The translations under genes and the position numbers were made by a program. From JAZOTK01 sp045534775 (GTDB taxonomy: Bacteria; Bacillota; Clostridia; RUG12999), in the NCBI GenBank assembly GCA_045534775.1, contig JAZSKI010000069.1, positions 1 to 44,471 on the forward strand: a stretch of DNA of 44,471 bases. The letters run 5' to 3'. A model generated the notes under the pieces. The model made no database searches and was not told where the DNA came from. It was given only the letters and a program-made list of their open reading frames with translations. Below, in pieces: positions 15,071 to 24,191 of the stretch. Positions within the stretch are counted from its first letter, which is position 1, and each line of letters opens with the position of its first letter.

Positions 15071-15146
15071 ATATTATAGGTAGGTATGCAAATATATAAA
15101 TAAGCATTTTTCGGATTTACATTAGAGAAAGGCTGTGAATGGTTTT

Positions 15147-15545
15147 ATGGCAGAGAAAAATCGGTTAACTGTCCTTATAGACGGAAAAGAGTATACTATA
15201 GTTTCGGAACAGCCCAAGGAGCATATACAGGCTGTTGCTTTGTGTGCGGATACAAAAATGCGTGAGGTAAGTCAGCTTGAATCAAGTAAAACTCACAGCA
15301 CAGCGATGATTGCGGTTCTTACAACCCTTAATTTAGCAGAGGATTATATTAATATTAAAAATGATTATGCACAGTTATCGCAAAAAGCAGAAGCAGAGAC
15401 TGCAAAGCTTATGGAAGCTGAAGCTGAAAGCAGAAGGCTCAAAGAGCTTTTAAGACAAAAGGAACAGGAGATTAACTCTATGAGAAATGAAATCGTGAAG
15501 CTTCAGACAATACTTAAAACAAAAGGAATTTCACATAATGGGTAA
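15147..15545 (+). CDS. zapA: Cell division protein ZapA
   Basis: FtsZ-associated protein of 132 residues that bundles FtsZ filaments at the division site. The N-terminal ~90 residues fit the ZapA fold (NRLTVLIDGKEYTIV). The rest is a long helical, charged coiled coil (about 80-128). The start is uncertain: GTG 15135 is only two bases from AAAGG (15128-15132), whereas ATG 15147 is 14 bases away but gives the usual N-terminus MAEKNRLTV, so it is chosen. The end overlaps the U32 gene by eight bases; zapA followed by a U32 gene is a recurrent clostridial pair. It is first in the cluster, with the promoter at 15042-15070. Confidence 0.87.
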   Translation: MAEKNRLTVLIDGKEYTIVSEQPKEHIQAVALCADTKMREVSQLESSKTHSTAMIAVLTTLNLAEDYINIKNDYAQLSQKAEAETAKLMEAEAESRRLKELLRQKEQEINSMRNEIVKLQTILKTKGISHNG

Positions 15546-17589
15546 ACCTGAATTATTGGCTCCTGCATCGTTTCTCACCTTAAAAACCGCTGTCGCCTCA
15601 GGAGCGGATGCGGTATACCTCGGCGGAAACGCTTTCGGAGCGAGAAGCTATGCTGAAAATTTTGATAACGAGAAGCTGCGGTGGGCGATTGACTATTGTC
15701 ACCTGCGAGGCGTTAAGGTATACTTAACTCTGAACACCTTGGTGACCGATAAGGAGCTTCCCGAAGCAATGAAGCTTGCCGAATTTGCGGCAAGGGAAGG
15801 TATAGATGCTTTTATTCTTCAGGATTTGGGACTTGCATCAAAAATAAAGTCATTGGGAGTGCCTCTCCACGCCAGCACACAGCTTACGGTTCACAGCACC
15901 GAGGGAGTGCTTCTCATGAAAAAGCTGGGCTTTAAACGTGTTGTGCTGTCCCGTGAAATGACAAAGGAAGAAATTAAAAAAGTTACGGCAAAGAGTGGTC
16001 TTGAAACAGAAATTTTTGTTCACGGTGCTCTTTGTATGTGTTATTCGGGACAATGTCTTATGAGTAGTATAATCGGCGGCAGAAGCGGTAACAGAGGCAA
16101 ATGTGCTCAGCCCTGCAGATTGCCCTATACTCTCCTTAAAGATGGAAAAGAAGACAAAAAAGGCTATTTCTTAAGCCCGAAGGATTTATCCCTGGCGAAG
16201 AACATAGATGATATATTTGAGACAGGAGCGACCTCACTCAAAATCGAAGGCAGGATGAAAGGCAAGGAATATGTGGCGGCAGCTGTCAGCATATTTGCCA
16301 AAGCGCTTGCCGAAAGAAAAAATGCAACAAAAGAGGATATGAGTCTGCTTGAAAATTCCTTTAGCCGCGGCGGTAGCTTTACAAAAGGGAAATTTTCAGG
16401 CGACAGCGATATTTTACTGACGGAAAAAGGCAATGATGATGTCTATGAAATTCGCAGCACCGAGGTTTTGCAGAAATTGGAAGAGCTTTGCGATGAAAAG
16501 ACGAATTTCAGAAAGTTCCCTGCGGCGGTCAGGTTGACGGCGATTAAGGGCGAGCCTTTGAGGGCGGAAATGCTTTGTCGCGGCGTTTTGGCTTCCTTTA
16601 CGGGAAACGTGGTGGGAGAAGCCAAAAACAAACCTATTGACAGAGATACTGTCCTGCGACAAATAAGTAAAACAGGCGAAACTACCGTTTTTGTTGAAGA
16701 CCTTGTTTTTGAAACTGACGGTAAGGCGTTTTTGGCGTTAAGCGAAATCAATGAAATCCGCCGAAGGCTTACCGGGGAGATTGAAAGTAAAATAACAGAC
16801 GGATATAAAAGAGATGTCACCTGTCCACAGCCTGAGGCGAGAAGATATACAAAAAACAAGGATTTTCTTGGTGTATCGGTAATGACAAAGGAACAGCTCA
16901 AAGCGGCTGAAAACGGTAAGTTCAGATATATTTTTGCAGGCTTTGAATTAGAGGCGGAAGGGGAAAACATAATAACCTTGTTCCCCGATATAATAAAAGA
17001 AGAAAATTTCGGTTATTATACCGACATTATAGAAAAAAGAAAGCTGACAAGGATTTGCAGCGGTAACTTGGGATTAATTTTTTGGGCATTAAAAAGAGGT
17101 ATAAAGGCTTGGGCGACAGCAGCTGTGAATATTTATAACAGCGAAGCTGCGGCGGTCTGGGCAGAATTAGGGCTTGAAGGAGCCTGCATTTCTCCGGAGC
17201 TTAATTTGAAGGATATAAAAGCCATAACCTCGGAAATGGAGCTGTCTGTCACGGCTTACGGCTATCTGCCGCTTATGAAAACTGCAAACTGTCCCATTAA
17301 ATCTGCATACGGCAAATGTCTGTGTGGGGCGGCTGAGTTTTCTTTTAAAGACAGAAAAAATGAGATATTTTCGATAAAAACCGATACAAAGCAATGCGTG
17401 AATACAATCTATAACTCAAAACCGCTTTTTATGGGGGACAAGCAGGATGATTTGAAAAATATGGGAAAGCTTATTTCCTTCGTGTCGGAGGATAAGATAA
17501 CCTGCGAGACTGTTCTTAAAATGTATGAGAAAAAACAAAAATATGACGGTGATTATACCAGAGGTCATTTTTACAGAGGTGCATTGTAG
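15538..17589 (+). CDS. Peptidase U32-family protein with DUF3656 (RlhA/TrhP-related)
   Basis: Protein of 683 residues. The N-terminal half carries the U32 signature EIFVHGALCMCYSGQCLMSS and the cysteines Cys166, 168, 173, 189 and 193 (NRGKCAQPCR). Although named peptidase, E. coli relatives RlhA and TrhP/YegQ are needed for hydroxylation of rRNA or tRNA, so an RNA-modification role is the better inference. The C-terminal half fits the DUF3656-type extension common in Firmicutes and ends with a second CPIKSAYGKCLCG cysteine region. It overlaps zapA by eight bases and shares one base with the next gene, so translation is coupled on both sides. No protease catalytic residues can be named. Family assignment is firm, activity inferred. 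Confidence 0.88.
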   Translation: MGKPELLAPASFLTLKTAVASGADAVYLGGNAFGARSYAENFDNEKLRWAIDYCHLRGVKVYLTLNTLVTDKELPEAMKLAEFAAREGIDAFILQDLGLASKIKSLGVPLHASTQLTVHSTEGVLLMKKLGFKRVVLSREMTKEEIKKVTAKSGLETEIFVHGALCMCYSGQCLMSSIIGGRSGNRGKCAQPCRLPYTLLKDGKEDKKGYFLSPKDLSLAKNIDDIFETGATSLKIEGRMKGKEYVAAAVSIFAKALAERKNATKEDMSLLENSFSRGGSFTKGKFSGDSDILLTEKGNDDVYEIRSTEVLQKLEELCDEKTNFRKFPAAVRLTAIKGEPLRAEMLCRGVLASFTGNVVGEAKNKPIDRDTVLRQISKTGETTVFVEDLVFETDGKAFLALSEINEIRRRLTGEIESKITDGYKRDVTCPQPEARRYTKNKDFLGVSVMTKEQLKAAENGKFRYIFAGFELEAEGENIITLFPDIIKEENFGYYTDIIEKRKLTRICSGNLGLIFWALKRGIKAWATAAVNIYNSEAAAVWAELGLEGACISPELNLKDIKAITSEMELSVTAYGYLPLMKTANCPIKSAYGKCLCGAAEFSFKDRKNEIFSIKTDTKQCVNTIYNSKPLFMGDKQDDLKNMGKLISFVSEDKITCETVLKMYEKKQKYDGDYTRGHFYRGAL

Positions 17590-18071
17590 TGAATATAAAA
17601 GCCTTGACAAAAGCAGCGGTTATGGGAGCGACTGCGGCAGCAATGCAGGCAGTCGAAAATATGTTTATACCGGCACCACTTCCGGGCGGAAGACTTGGAC
17701 TTGCGAATATTGTAATTATTATATGCTTGGAAAAATCAGGTATAAAATCGGCACTGGCAGTCACAATAATAAAGAGTATACTGTCTACACTTGTGACGGG
17801 GTCGGTAACCTCCTTAATTTATTCCTTTTGCGGTTCTCTGGCGGCAGTAGCGGCAATGTGGGCGGCGAAAAAAATACGGGGAATCACACATATCGGAGTA
17901 GGCGTTATAGGTGCTTTTGCCAATAACACAGTACAAACCCTGGTAGGGGCGGCGGTAATCAGCAGCGGGTATATGCTTGCATATATCTGGATGCTGGGAC
18001 CTGTATCAGTAGTCACAGGAGCATTTACGGGACTTGCGGCAGGATTTTTTCTGCGTAAAAGGGTCTGTTGA
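17589..18071 (+). CDS. Gx transporter family protein (heptaprenyl diphosphate synthase component I-like)
   Basis: Integral membrane protein of 160 residues with five or six hydrophobic segments. The N-terminal segment with FIPAPLPGGRLGLANIV matches the Hpre_diP_synt_I/Gx family, which resembles ECF substrate-binding (S) components. The old name suggests isoprenoid synthesis, but a small-molecule uptake role is more plausible; the ligand is unknown. The GTG start at 17589 shares its first base with the TAG stop of the U32 gene, and AGAGGTG lies about eight bases upstream. In many Clostridia this gene sits beside a NusG_II-domain gene; here that partner is three genes further on, between mreB and mreC. 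Confidence 0.85.
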   Translation: MNIKALTKAAVMGATAAAMQAVENMFIPAPLPGGRLGLANIVIIICLEKSGIKSALAVTIIKSILSTLVTGSVTSLIYSFCGSLAAVAAMWAAKKIRGITHIGVGVIGAFANNTVQTLVGAAVISSGYMLAYIWMLGPVSVVTGAFTGLAAGFFLRKRVC

Positions 18072-18082
18072 AAGGAGAAGGA

Positions 18083-18655
18083 ATGACAGAGTTTATTTTA
18101 GCTTCAAACTCGCCGCGAAGAAAAGAAATTCTGATGGGACTCGGAGTAAATTTCAGAGTAATCACGGCTCAGGTAGATGAAAATATAAAACATGAATTAC
18201 CGCCGGAGTTGTTGGTACAGGAGCTGGCACTTTTGAAGGGTGCGGCGGTAGCGGCAGAAAATGCTGATAAATATGTAATTTCGGCAGATACGGTGGTTTA
18301 TGCAAACGGGAAAGTGTTGGGAAAACCGCAAAATGCCGATGAGGCCTTTAAAATGCTTAGAAGCCTGTCAGGTGAAAAGCACGAGGTTTATACGGGTATC
18401 TGCATTACCTGCGGAGCAAAAGCGGTGGCAGATTATGTAAAAACAACAGTGGAGTTTTACGAGCTCAGCGATGCTGAAATAAATAAATATATTTCAACGG
18501 GCGAACCCTTTGACAAGGCGGGAGCTTACGGAATTCAAGGGAAAGGCTGTGTTTTGGTCAAAGGCATTGAAGGTGATTATTTCAATGTGGTAGGCTTACC
18601 CGTAGCACAGCTTACAAGACTCATAAAAAATGAATTTTCAATAGATTTTATATAA
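18083..18655 (+). CDS. maf: Maf family nucleoside triphosphate pyrophosphatase
   Basis: House-cleaning enzyme of 190 residues that hydrolyses dTTP/UTP or modified nucleotides to monophosphates. The signature LASNSPRRKEIL at residues 6-17 and the later SADTVV and KPQNADEAFKML, GKxHEVYTG-like (GEKHEVYTG) are all present. ATG 18083 is chosen because AAAGGAGAAGG (18071-18081) precedes it; the in-frame TTG 18068 lies before that site. maf upstream of mreB is a conserved Firmicutes and clostridial order, often with radC between; radC is absent here. Twelve bases separate it from mreB, so expression is probably coordinated. Confidence 0.94.
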   Translation: MTEFILASNSPRRKEILMGLGVNFRVITAQVDENIKHELPPELLVQELALLKGAAVAAENADKYVISADTVVYANGKVLGKPQNADEAFKMLRSLSGEKHEVYTGICITCGAKAVADYVKTTVEFYELSDAEINKYISTGEPFDKAGAYGIQGKGCVLVKGIEGDYFNVVGLPVAQLTRLIKNEFSIDFI

Positions 18656-18667
18656 GGAGCGATTAAA

Positions 18668-19687
18668 ATGTTTTCAAAGGACATAGGTATTGACTTAGGC
18701 ACAGCAAATTCACTGGTATATTTAAGAGGGGACGGTATCGTTGTTAACGAGCCTTCCGTTGTAACGGTAAACAATGCTACAGGCGAGGTATTGGCTGTCG
18801 GTGACGAAGCGAAAGAAATGATAGGCAGAACACCCGGTACAATAACCGCCGTAAGACCTATGAAAGACGGCGTAATAGCAGATTTTGAGGTTACGCAGGT
18901 TATGATAAAAAAGCTCATAGAAAAAGCAGTAAAAAGAAATGGCTTTTTCTTTAAACCCATGCTTGTAATCTGTATACCGTCAGGTGTAACAGAGGTAGAA
19001 AAACGTGCAGTTGAAGAAGCAGGTATCCAGGCAGGAGCAAAAGAGGTTTATATGGTATATGAACCAATGGCGGCGGCAATAGGCTCAGGCTTACCCGTAG
19101 GTGACCCTACAGGAAGTATGATAGTTGATATAGGTGGCGGTACCTGTGAGGTGGCTGTATTGTCACTGGGCGGTATAGTAATCTGTAATTCTCTGAGAGT
19201 TGCGGGAGATGCTTTTGATAATGCCATTGTTAACTTTGTTAAAAAAGAATGCAGTCTGCAAATCGGTGACAGAACTGCGGAAGAAATTAAAATCACAATA
19301 GGCTCTGCATATCCTTATGAAGACGAAGGATATATGGAGGTAAAGGGCAGAGATATGGTGACAGGTCTGCCAAAGACAGCTAAAATCAGAGCTGACCAAA
19401 TCCGCGAAGCTTTGTATGAGCCGGTAAATGAAATTATAGAATGTATCAAGATAACTCTGGAAAAAACACCTCCCGAGCTGGCAGCTGATATTATGGAACG
19501 CGGTATCATGCTGGCGGGCGGCGGTGCGTTACTTAAAGGCCTGGATAAGATAATTGAGCTTGAAACACATATAGGTGTAAATATTGCACAGGAGCCTCTT
19601 AACGGCGTAATACGCGGTATAGGAAAGATAATTGAAGGCGACGACAGAGGCAGACTCCGTAAAGTGCTTGAAACCTCAAAAAGATGA
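18668..19687 (+). CDS. mreB: Rod shape-determining protein MreB
   Basis: Bacterial actin of 339 residues that forms membrane-associated filaments and guides cell-wall synthesis along the sidewall. The phosphate-1 motif DLGTANSLVY is at residues 8-17, phosphate-2 DIGGGTCEVAV is near 157-167, and the adenosine motif AGGGALLKGL is near 284-293. Length matches the family. AAGGAGCG precedes ATG 18668. The stop overlaps the start of the NusG_II gene by four bases (ATGA). It could be called Mbl in a species with several paralogues, but the mreC and mreD neighbours favour mreB. Confidence 0.96.
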   Translation: MFSKDIGIDLGTANSLVYLRGDGIVVNEPSVVTVNNATGEVLAVGDEAKEMIGRTPGTITAVRPMKDGVIADFEVTQVMIKKLIEKAVKRNGFFFKPMLVICIPSGVTEVEKRAVEEAGIQAGAKEVYMVYEPMAAAIGSGLPVGDPTGSMIVDIGGGTCEVAVLSLGGIVICNSLRVAGDAFDNAIVNFVKKECSLQIGDRTAEEIKITIGSAYPYEDEGYMEVKGRDMVTGLPKTAKIRADQIREALYEPVNEIIECIKITLEKTPPELAADIMERGIMLAGGGALLKGLDKIIELETHIGVNIAQEPLNGVIRGIGKIIEGDDRGRLRKVLETSKR

Positions 19688-20040
19688 AGCTTTCGGGTAC
19701 GGATATAATTGTAATATGTCTGATATTGTTGACTTCACTCGGCGGTTATACCTTTGCCGCAGGGAAAAGCGGCGGCAGTAAATCGGCTGTAATTGAGGTG
19801 AACGGAGAGGTTTTCGGGAAATATCCTATGACGGAAACCCGCGTGATTGATGTGAAGGGTAAAAATACTGTTGAAATTACTAAGGATTATGTCCGGGTTA
19901 TTTATGCCGACTGTCCCGATAAATCAGACGTAAATCAAGGAAAAATCAGCGAAGAAGGGCAGGTAATTGTTTGTCTGCCCAATAAAATGCTTGTAAGAAT
20001 TGAAAATACGAATGGGAATTATGATGCTGTAAGCTCGTGA
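19684..20040 (+). CDS. NusG domain II-containing membrane-anchored protein
   Basis: Protein of 118 residues with one hydrophobic N-terminal segment (about 8-26) and an extracytoplasmic beta-rich remainder. The stretch VIEVNGEVFGKYPM followed by ITKDYVRVIYADCPDKSDVNQGKI fits the NusG_II family (the C[PS]DK pattern is typical). These proteins share a fold with an insert of some NusG proteins but are not transcription factors. The gene is translationally coupled to mreB and precedes mreC by 15 bases, so a link to the elongation machinery is worth considering. In other Clostridia it usually precedes the Gx transporter gene, located here at 17589-18071. Function is unknown. Confidence 0.78.
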   Translation: MKLSGTDIIVICLILLTSLGGYTFAAGKSGGSKSAVIEVNGEVFGKYPMTETRVIDVKGKNTVEITKDYVRVIYADCPDKSDVNQGKISEEGQVIVCLPNKMLVRIENTNGNYDAVSS

Positions 20041-20055
20041 GGAAGGAATGTAAAA

Positions 20056-20904
20056 GTGCTTAATGAAATTTTGAAAAGACGGCTTGTGCCTTTTCTGATA
20101 ATATTGACATTGGTTGTAGCTGCCATAGCAGGAATCAGTGTCTTTATCAATACGGAAGATACCGGTAAAACCAATATGATTACTGATGCGGTAAGTATAG
20201 TGGTATCACCTGTACAGGGGGCAATTTCGTGGGTATGCGGAAACATAGCCGCTGTAGGTAATTATTTCGGTGACATAGCCGGATTGAAAAAAGAGAATAA
20301 AGAGCTTAAGAAAATGGTGCTGGAGCTTGAACGCGATAATGTGCAGGCAGAAACCCTGAAGCACGAAAACGACAGACTGAGAAGCTTGCTGGACCTCAAA
20401 GCCTGGAATCGCGATTATGAGACCATAGCCGCTGATGTTGTGGCAAGAGAATACACGAATTGGGCAGGGGTACTTAAGATAAATAAAGGAAGTCTCCACG
20501 GAGTTTCTAAAAATGACGTTGTAATGGAAAGCTCAGGACTTGTCGGTTATATTTCGGAGGTAGGCACAACCTGGTCAAAAATAACGACAATACTGTCTGT
20601 TGACACCGATGTAAGCTGTCTTTTGCCGCGTACGGGTGAAATTGTTATGATAGAAGGCGGCACGTCTGTGGGTATTAACGGACTGTGCAAAATGACCTTT
20701 ATTTCTTCTGACAGCACCATAGCCGTAGGCGAAGCAGTAGAAACCTCAGGCGAGGGCGGCATTTATCCTAAAGGAATTTTCGTAGGAAGAATAGAATCTG
20801 TATCCGAAGAACAGAACGGGCTTTCAAAAGAAGCCTTTATAAGACCGACGGCAGATTTTAAAAATCTTAAAGAAGTTTTGGTTATAAAAAACAACAATAA
20901 ATAA
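20056..20904 (+). CDS. mreC: Rod shape-determining protein MreC
   Basis: Bitopic membrane protein of 282 residues that connects MreB filaments to periplasmic or extracytoplasmic wall synthases. A cytoplasmic start (MLNEILKRR) is followed by one membrane helix (about 10-32) and a coiled coil (about 75-115, ENKELKKMVLELERDN). The beta-barrel MreC domain follows, with AREYTNWAGVLKINKGS and the typical late SGEGGIYPKGIFVG. The start is GTG 20056, supported by GGAAGGA at 20041-20047. It lies between the NusG_II gene and mreD in the same direction. Confidence 0.94.
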   Translation: MLNEILKRRLVPFLIILTLVVAAIAGISVFINTEDTGKTNMITDAVSIVVSPVQGAISWVCGNIAAVGNYFGDIAGLKKENKELKKMVLELERDNVQAETLKHENDRLRSLLDLKAWNRDYETIAADVVAREYTNWAGVLKINKGSLHGVSKNDVVMESSGLVGYISEVGTTWSKITTILSVDTDVSCLLPRTGEIVMIEGGTSVGINGLCKMTFISSDSTIAVGEAVETSGEGGIYPKGIFVGRIESVSEEQNGLSKEAFIRPTADFKNLKEVLVIKNNNK

Positions 20905-20933
20905 AACAACAGAAATTCAGAATGGAGTTTTTT

Positions 20934-21419
20934 ATGGTAGAATGGTTTGTGGGCGGCTCGATTGTAGTTTTTTATCTGATACAGACGGTTATTGCCGATA
21001 AGATTGCAATTTTCGGAGTAGCTCCCGATTTGATACTTACCGTGATTATTTGTTACAGCGTGCTTGCAGGAAGGGAAAAGGGCATAATTGCCGCACTTTT
21101 TACGGGAATTATTGTAGACCTTTTGTCTGTGGGTATGTTTGGAGTGAATTTACTTACTTATACATACGTAGCGCTTATAGCGGCAATTTTCGGAAACAAC
21201 TTTTTTGGTAAAAACAGTTTGACAACAGCCTTTATTACCTTTGTACTGAGTATTATGACGGGAATAATCGGTGCTGTAATTATGTATGTTACCAAAACAG
21301 ATAAAAATATTTTGTTTTTAATATTTGCGGTAGGATTGCCGAGAAGCTTGTATAATTGCATAATATCGGTATTTTACTATGCTTTGATTGATAATATTGC
21401 TGTTAAAAGCTATAGGTGA
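20934..21419 (+). CDS. mreD: Rod shape-determining protein MreD
   Basis: Integral membrane protein of 161 residues with five or six helices, partner of MreC in the elongation complex. Two in-frame ATGs are available, 20922 and 20934. The only Shine-Dalgarno-like sequence, TGGAG (20923-20927), overlaps the first ATG and sits six bases before the second, so ATG 20934 (MVEWFVGGS) is chosen. The sequence APDLILTVIICYSVLAGREKG and FTGIIVDLLSVGMFG fit the family. Weak sequence conservation is normal for MreD, so position after mreC and membrane topology carry the assignment. Confidence 0.9.
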   Translation: MVEWFVGGSIVVFYLIQTVIADKIAIFGVAPDLILTVIICYSVLAGREKGIIAALFTGIIVDLLSVGMFGVNLLTYTYVALIAAIFGNNFFGKNSLTTAFITFVLSIMTGIIGAVIMYVTKTDKNILFLIFAVGLPRSLYNCIISVFYYALIDNIAVKSYR

Positions 21420-21436
21420 CGGAGGTGGTATTTGCG

Positions 21437-23488
21437 GTGCTGAAAAAGCTTTTTATGCGAAAAAATCTATTAATAATTTTTACAGTAATTTTAGGACTTA
21501 TACTAACGGTAAAGCTTATTAATCTCCAACTTGTAGGCGGTGAGTATTACAGAGAAATAGCTGAAAGCAGAATGTACAAAACCACAGCAATCAAAGCACC
21601 GCGGGGAGAGATTACCGATAGATACGGTAAACCGCTTGTCAGTAATAAAGCGGCTTTCGGAGTTATGATAAATGATGATTTTGATAATGATGATGAGATG
21701 AATGAAATTCTCAAAGCGTTGCTTACGGTTATGGAAGAAAACAAAATGGCATATACGGATTTGTTGCCGATTTCCTATGAAGAACCATATGAATTCAAGT
21801 TTGACGATACCTTCGGCGCGGAAAGAACCGAAGAAGAATGGAAAAAAGAAAACGATTTTGAAGCCGATATGGATGCAACTGAGGTTTTAGATTTTCTTAC
21901 AGGTAAATATGAGCTGTGGGGGAAAGGGTTTTCAGAAAAAATGCGAAGAAGACTTGCGGGACTGCGATTTGATATGGAAAACCGTGATTTCGGCGGCAGA
22001 AACTCCTTCTTATTAAAAAGCGATATTAGTATTGAGCTTGTATCGAAAATCAAAGAAAATCCCGAGATAACAAAGGGTATTGAAATAATCTCCGAACCGG
22101 TAAGACAGTATCCTATGGGAACTATCGCGGCACATATTCTGGGACAGGTTGGTATTATCTATAAAGAAGAATATGAACAGCTTGCCGACAAAGGCTACGG
22201 AATGAACGACGTGCTGGGTAAAGACGGGCTGGAAAAATATCTGGAAAGCTATTTAAAAGGCAGAGACGGTCTTGAAAGTATGGAATTTAATATAAACGGC
22301 GAAAATGTAGTGCTTTCCCAAAACGAGGAGGCAATACCCGGAAACCGCGCGGTGCTGACTCTTGATGCTAATGTGCAAAAGGCGGCAGAAGAAGGACTGG
22401 CGGAAGCCATATCCAATCTGTACCGCGATGGTGCAAGTGATGTTGGAGGCGGTGCGGCGGTGGCTATTGATGTCAACAGCGGTGAGGTGCTGGCGATTGC
22501 TTCATATCCTACCTATGACCCCGCAACCTTCAGAAAGGATTATAATAAGCTTTCTGCAGACAGCAAAAAACCTATGTTTAATCGTGCCATCGGAGGAGCT
22601 TATCCACCGGGTTCAACCTTTAAACCGCTGACCTCAATAGCAGGCTTACAATCAGGTGCTATAAGCGGAAATGAACATATAGACTGCAATGGTCCCTATG
22701 AGGTCTATGCACCTTCATACCGACCGGCGTGCTGGATTTATAATGACTACGGCGGAAAACACGGACCTATCAACGTAGTAAAAGCCCTTGAGGTGTCCTG
22801 TAATATCTTTTACTATGAGACAGGCAGACGTGTCGGAATAGAGACCTTGAACGAATACGGAAAAGCCTTTGGCTTAGGTCAGAAAACGGGCATCGAAGTA
22901 AGCGGCGAGGAGGAGGGTATTCTGGCAGGTCCCGAATACCGCGAGAAGATAGATGGGATTTGGTATCCGGGAGATACCATTGCGGCGGCTATAGGACAGT
23001 CGGATAACGCATTTACACCCATACAGATGGCAAATTATGCCGCAACCATCGCCAACGGAGGAACAAGATATAAACCTCATCTGGTGAAGGAAATCATAAA
23101 ATATGACGGTAGTGAGATAATAGAAAGCTATGAACCTGAAATTTTAAATGAGATCGAAATTTCAGAGGAAAATCTGAAATTGGTACATCAGGGAATGAGA
23201 CAGGTATGCACGGAGGGAAGTGCCAAGGTAACCTTTGTTGATGCTCCCTTTGAAGCAGCAGGAAAAACAGGTACGGCGCAGACAAGGCGTGACAGAACAC
23301 CCCATAGCTGGTTTATTACCTTCGCTCCTTATGATGAACCGCAGATAGCTATAGCGGTTATGGCAGAGCACGGCGGTATAAACGGGTTGGGTAAAAATAT
23401 ATATAACGTGGCAAGAAAAATGTTTGAAGCCTATTTCTATAATACGGCGGAGGAAAAACAGATAAATGATTATACATTAATTGAATAA
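21437..23488 (+). CDS. mrdA: Penicillin-binding protein 2 (elongation-specific transpeptidase)
   Basis: Class B PBP of 683 residues that cross-links peptidoglycan during elongation. The membrane anchor is at residues 7-30. A pedestal/dimerisation domain follows (TAIKAPRGEITDRYG near 50-65). The transpeptidase domain has the three catalytic motifs: S393-T-F-K396, S454-C-N456 and K610-T-G612. The frame is open from GTG 21416, but GGAGGTGG (21421-21428) supports GTG 21437 as the start, giving MLKKLFMRKN and no overlap with mreD. The usual partner glycosyltransferase RodA is not encoded in this cluster. minC starts 15 bases downstream. Confidence 0.94.
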   Translation: MLKKLFMRKNLLIIFTVILGLILTVKLINLQLVGGEYYREIAESRMYKTTAIKAPRGEITDRYGKPLVSNKAAFGVMINDDFDNDDEMNEILKALLTVMEENKMAYTDLLPISYEEPYEFKFDDTFGAERTEEEWKKENDFEADMDATEVLDFLTGKYELWGKGFSEKMRRRLAGLRFDMENRDFGGRNSFLLKSDISIELVSKIKENPEITKGIEIISEPVRQYPMGTIAAHILGQVGIIYKEEYEQLADKGYGMNDVLGKDGLEKYLESYLKGRDGLESMEFNINGENVVLSQNEEAIPGNRAVLTLDANVQKAAEEGLAEAISNLYRDGASDVGGGAAVAIDVNSGEVLAIASYPTYDPATFRKDYNKLSADSKKPMFNRAIGGAYPPGSTFKPLTSIAGLQSGAISGNEHIDCNGPYEVYAPSYRPACWIYNDYGGKHGPINVVKALEVSCNIFYYETGRRVGIETLNEYGKAFGLGQKTGIEVSGEEEGILAGPEYREKIDGIWYPGDTIAAAIGQSDNAFTPIQMANYAATIANGGTRYKPHLVKEIIKYDGSEIIESYEPEILNEIEISEENLKLVHQGMRQVCTEGSAKVTFVDAPFEAAGKTGTAQTRRDRTPHSWFITFAPYDEPQIAIAVMAEHGGINGLGKNIYNVARKMFEAYFYNTAEEKQINDYTLIE

Positions 23489-23503
23489 GAGAGGATGTAA
23501 GAT

Positions 23504-24097
23504 ATGGATTGCATACAGTTAAAGGGAGTAAGAGACGGTGTTAAAATTGTGGTATCAACAACCGCAAAACAACCGGCAATAACAGTGGAGCTGGAAGAGA
23601 AATTGAAACAGACGAAAGAGCTGTTTCAGATGAAATCTGAGATAACAGCTTATGTTGAAGGTCCTACTCTCGGCTATAGTGATAAAATTGCGATGCAAAA
23701 GATTATTTATAAGGTCTTGGGCGAGAATGTTCTTATTATGTTTGAACAGAAAAAAACAGTAATAAACCCTGAAACAGTATTCTATATGGGAACGCTCCGT
23801 TCGGGTCAGAACGTAACCTCAAACGGTCATCTTATAATTAAAGGTGACGTAAACCCCGGTGCAGAGGTGACTGCGGCGGGAAACGTGGTGGTGTTGGGGT
23901 CCCTTAAAGGAATAGTTCACGCAGGCAGTGAGGGTAACCGTGATGCTATAGTTGCGGCAATGCAGCTTAATCCTACACAAATCAGAATTGCCGATATTAT
24001 AACCCGCTCTCCCGATGATGCGCAGGAAGCTCCCGAACCTGAATATGCGTATATTAAGGACGACAGGATTTACATTGATTTGTTAATTAAAAAATAA
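23504..24097 (+). CDS. minC: Septum site-determining protein MinC
   Basis: Inhibitor of FtsZ assembly, 197 residues. The N-terminal domain (about 1-90) is the variable FtsZ-binding part. The C-terminal domain (about 95-195) is a beta-helix of short strands recognisable by GTLRSGQNVTSNGHLIIKGD and GAEVTAAGNVVVLGSLKG, typical of MinC_C, which dimerises and binds MinD. GAGAGGATG precedes ATG 23504. It can be transcribed with PBP2 from upstream; minD has a separate promoter in the 94-base gap that follows. Confidence 0.94.
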   Translation: MDCIQLKGVRDGVKIVVSTTAKQPAITVELEEKLKQTKELFQMKSEITAYVEGPTLGYSDKIAMQKIIYKVLGENVLIMFEQKKTVINPETVFYMGTLRSGQNVTSNGHLIIKGDVNPGAEVTAAGNVVVLGSLKGIVHAGSEGNRDAIVAAMQLNPTQIRIADIITRSPDDAQEAPEPEYAYIKDDRIYIDLLIKK

Positions 24098-24111
24098 TTT
24101 CATTTTGGGTA

Positions 24112-24140
24112 TAGACAAATTGAAATAATTGTGCTATAAT
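24112..24140 (+). promoter_or_regulatory. Internal promoter for minD-minE-mgsA
   Basis: TAGACA at 24112-24117 and TATAAT at 24135-24140 are separated by 17 bases, with TGTG before the -10. It lies between minC and minD, so MinD and MinE can be made independently of MinC. Confidence 0.8.
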
Positions 24141-24191
24141 GTATTTATGATGTCAAAAAAATCTTATATATAAATTAAGGGTGTGAAAGAA

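Noticed and set aside
17525..17926. A 133-codon + strand frame overlapping the Gx transporter gene
   Set aside because: It is out of frame with a clear membrane protein, has glycine/serine/tyrosine-rich composition typical of a shadow frame, and has no suitable ribosome-binding site.
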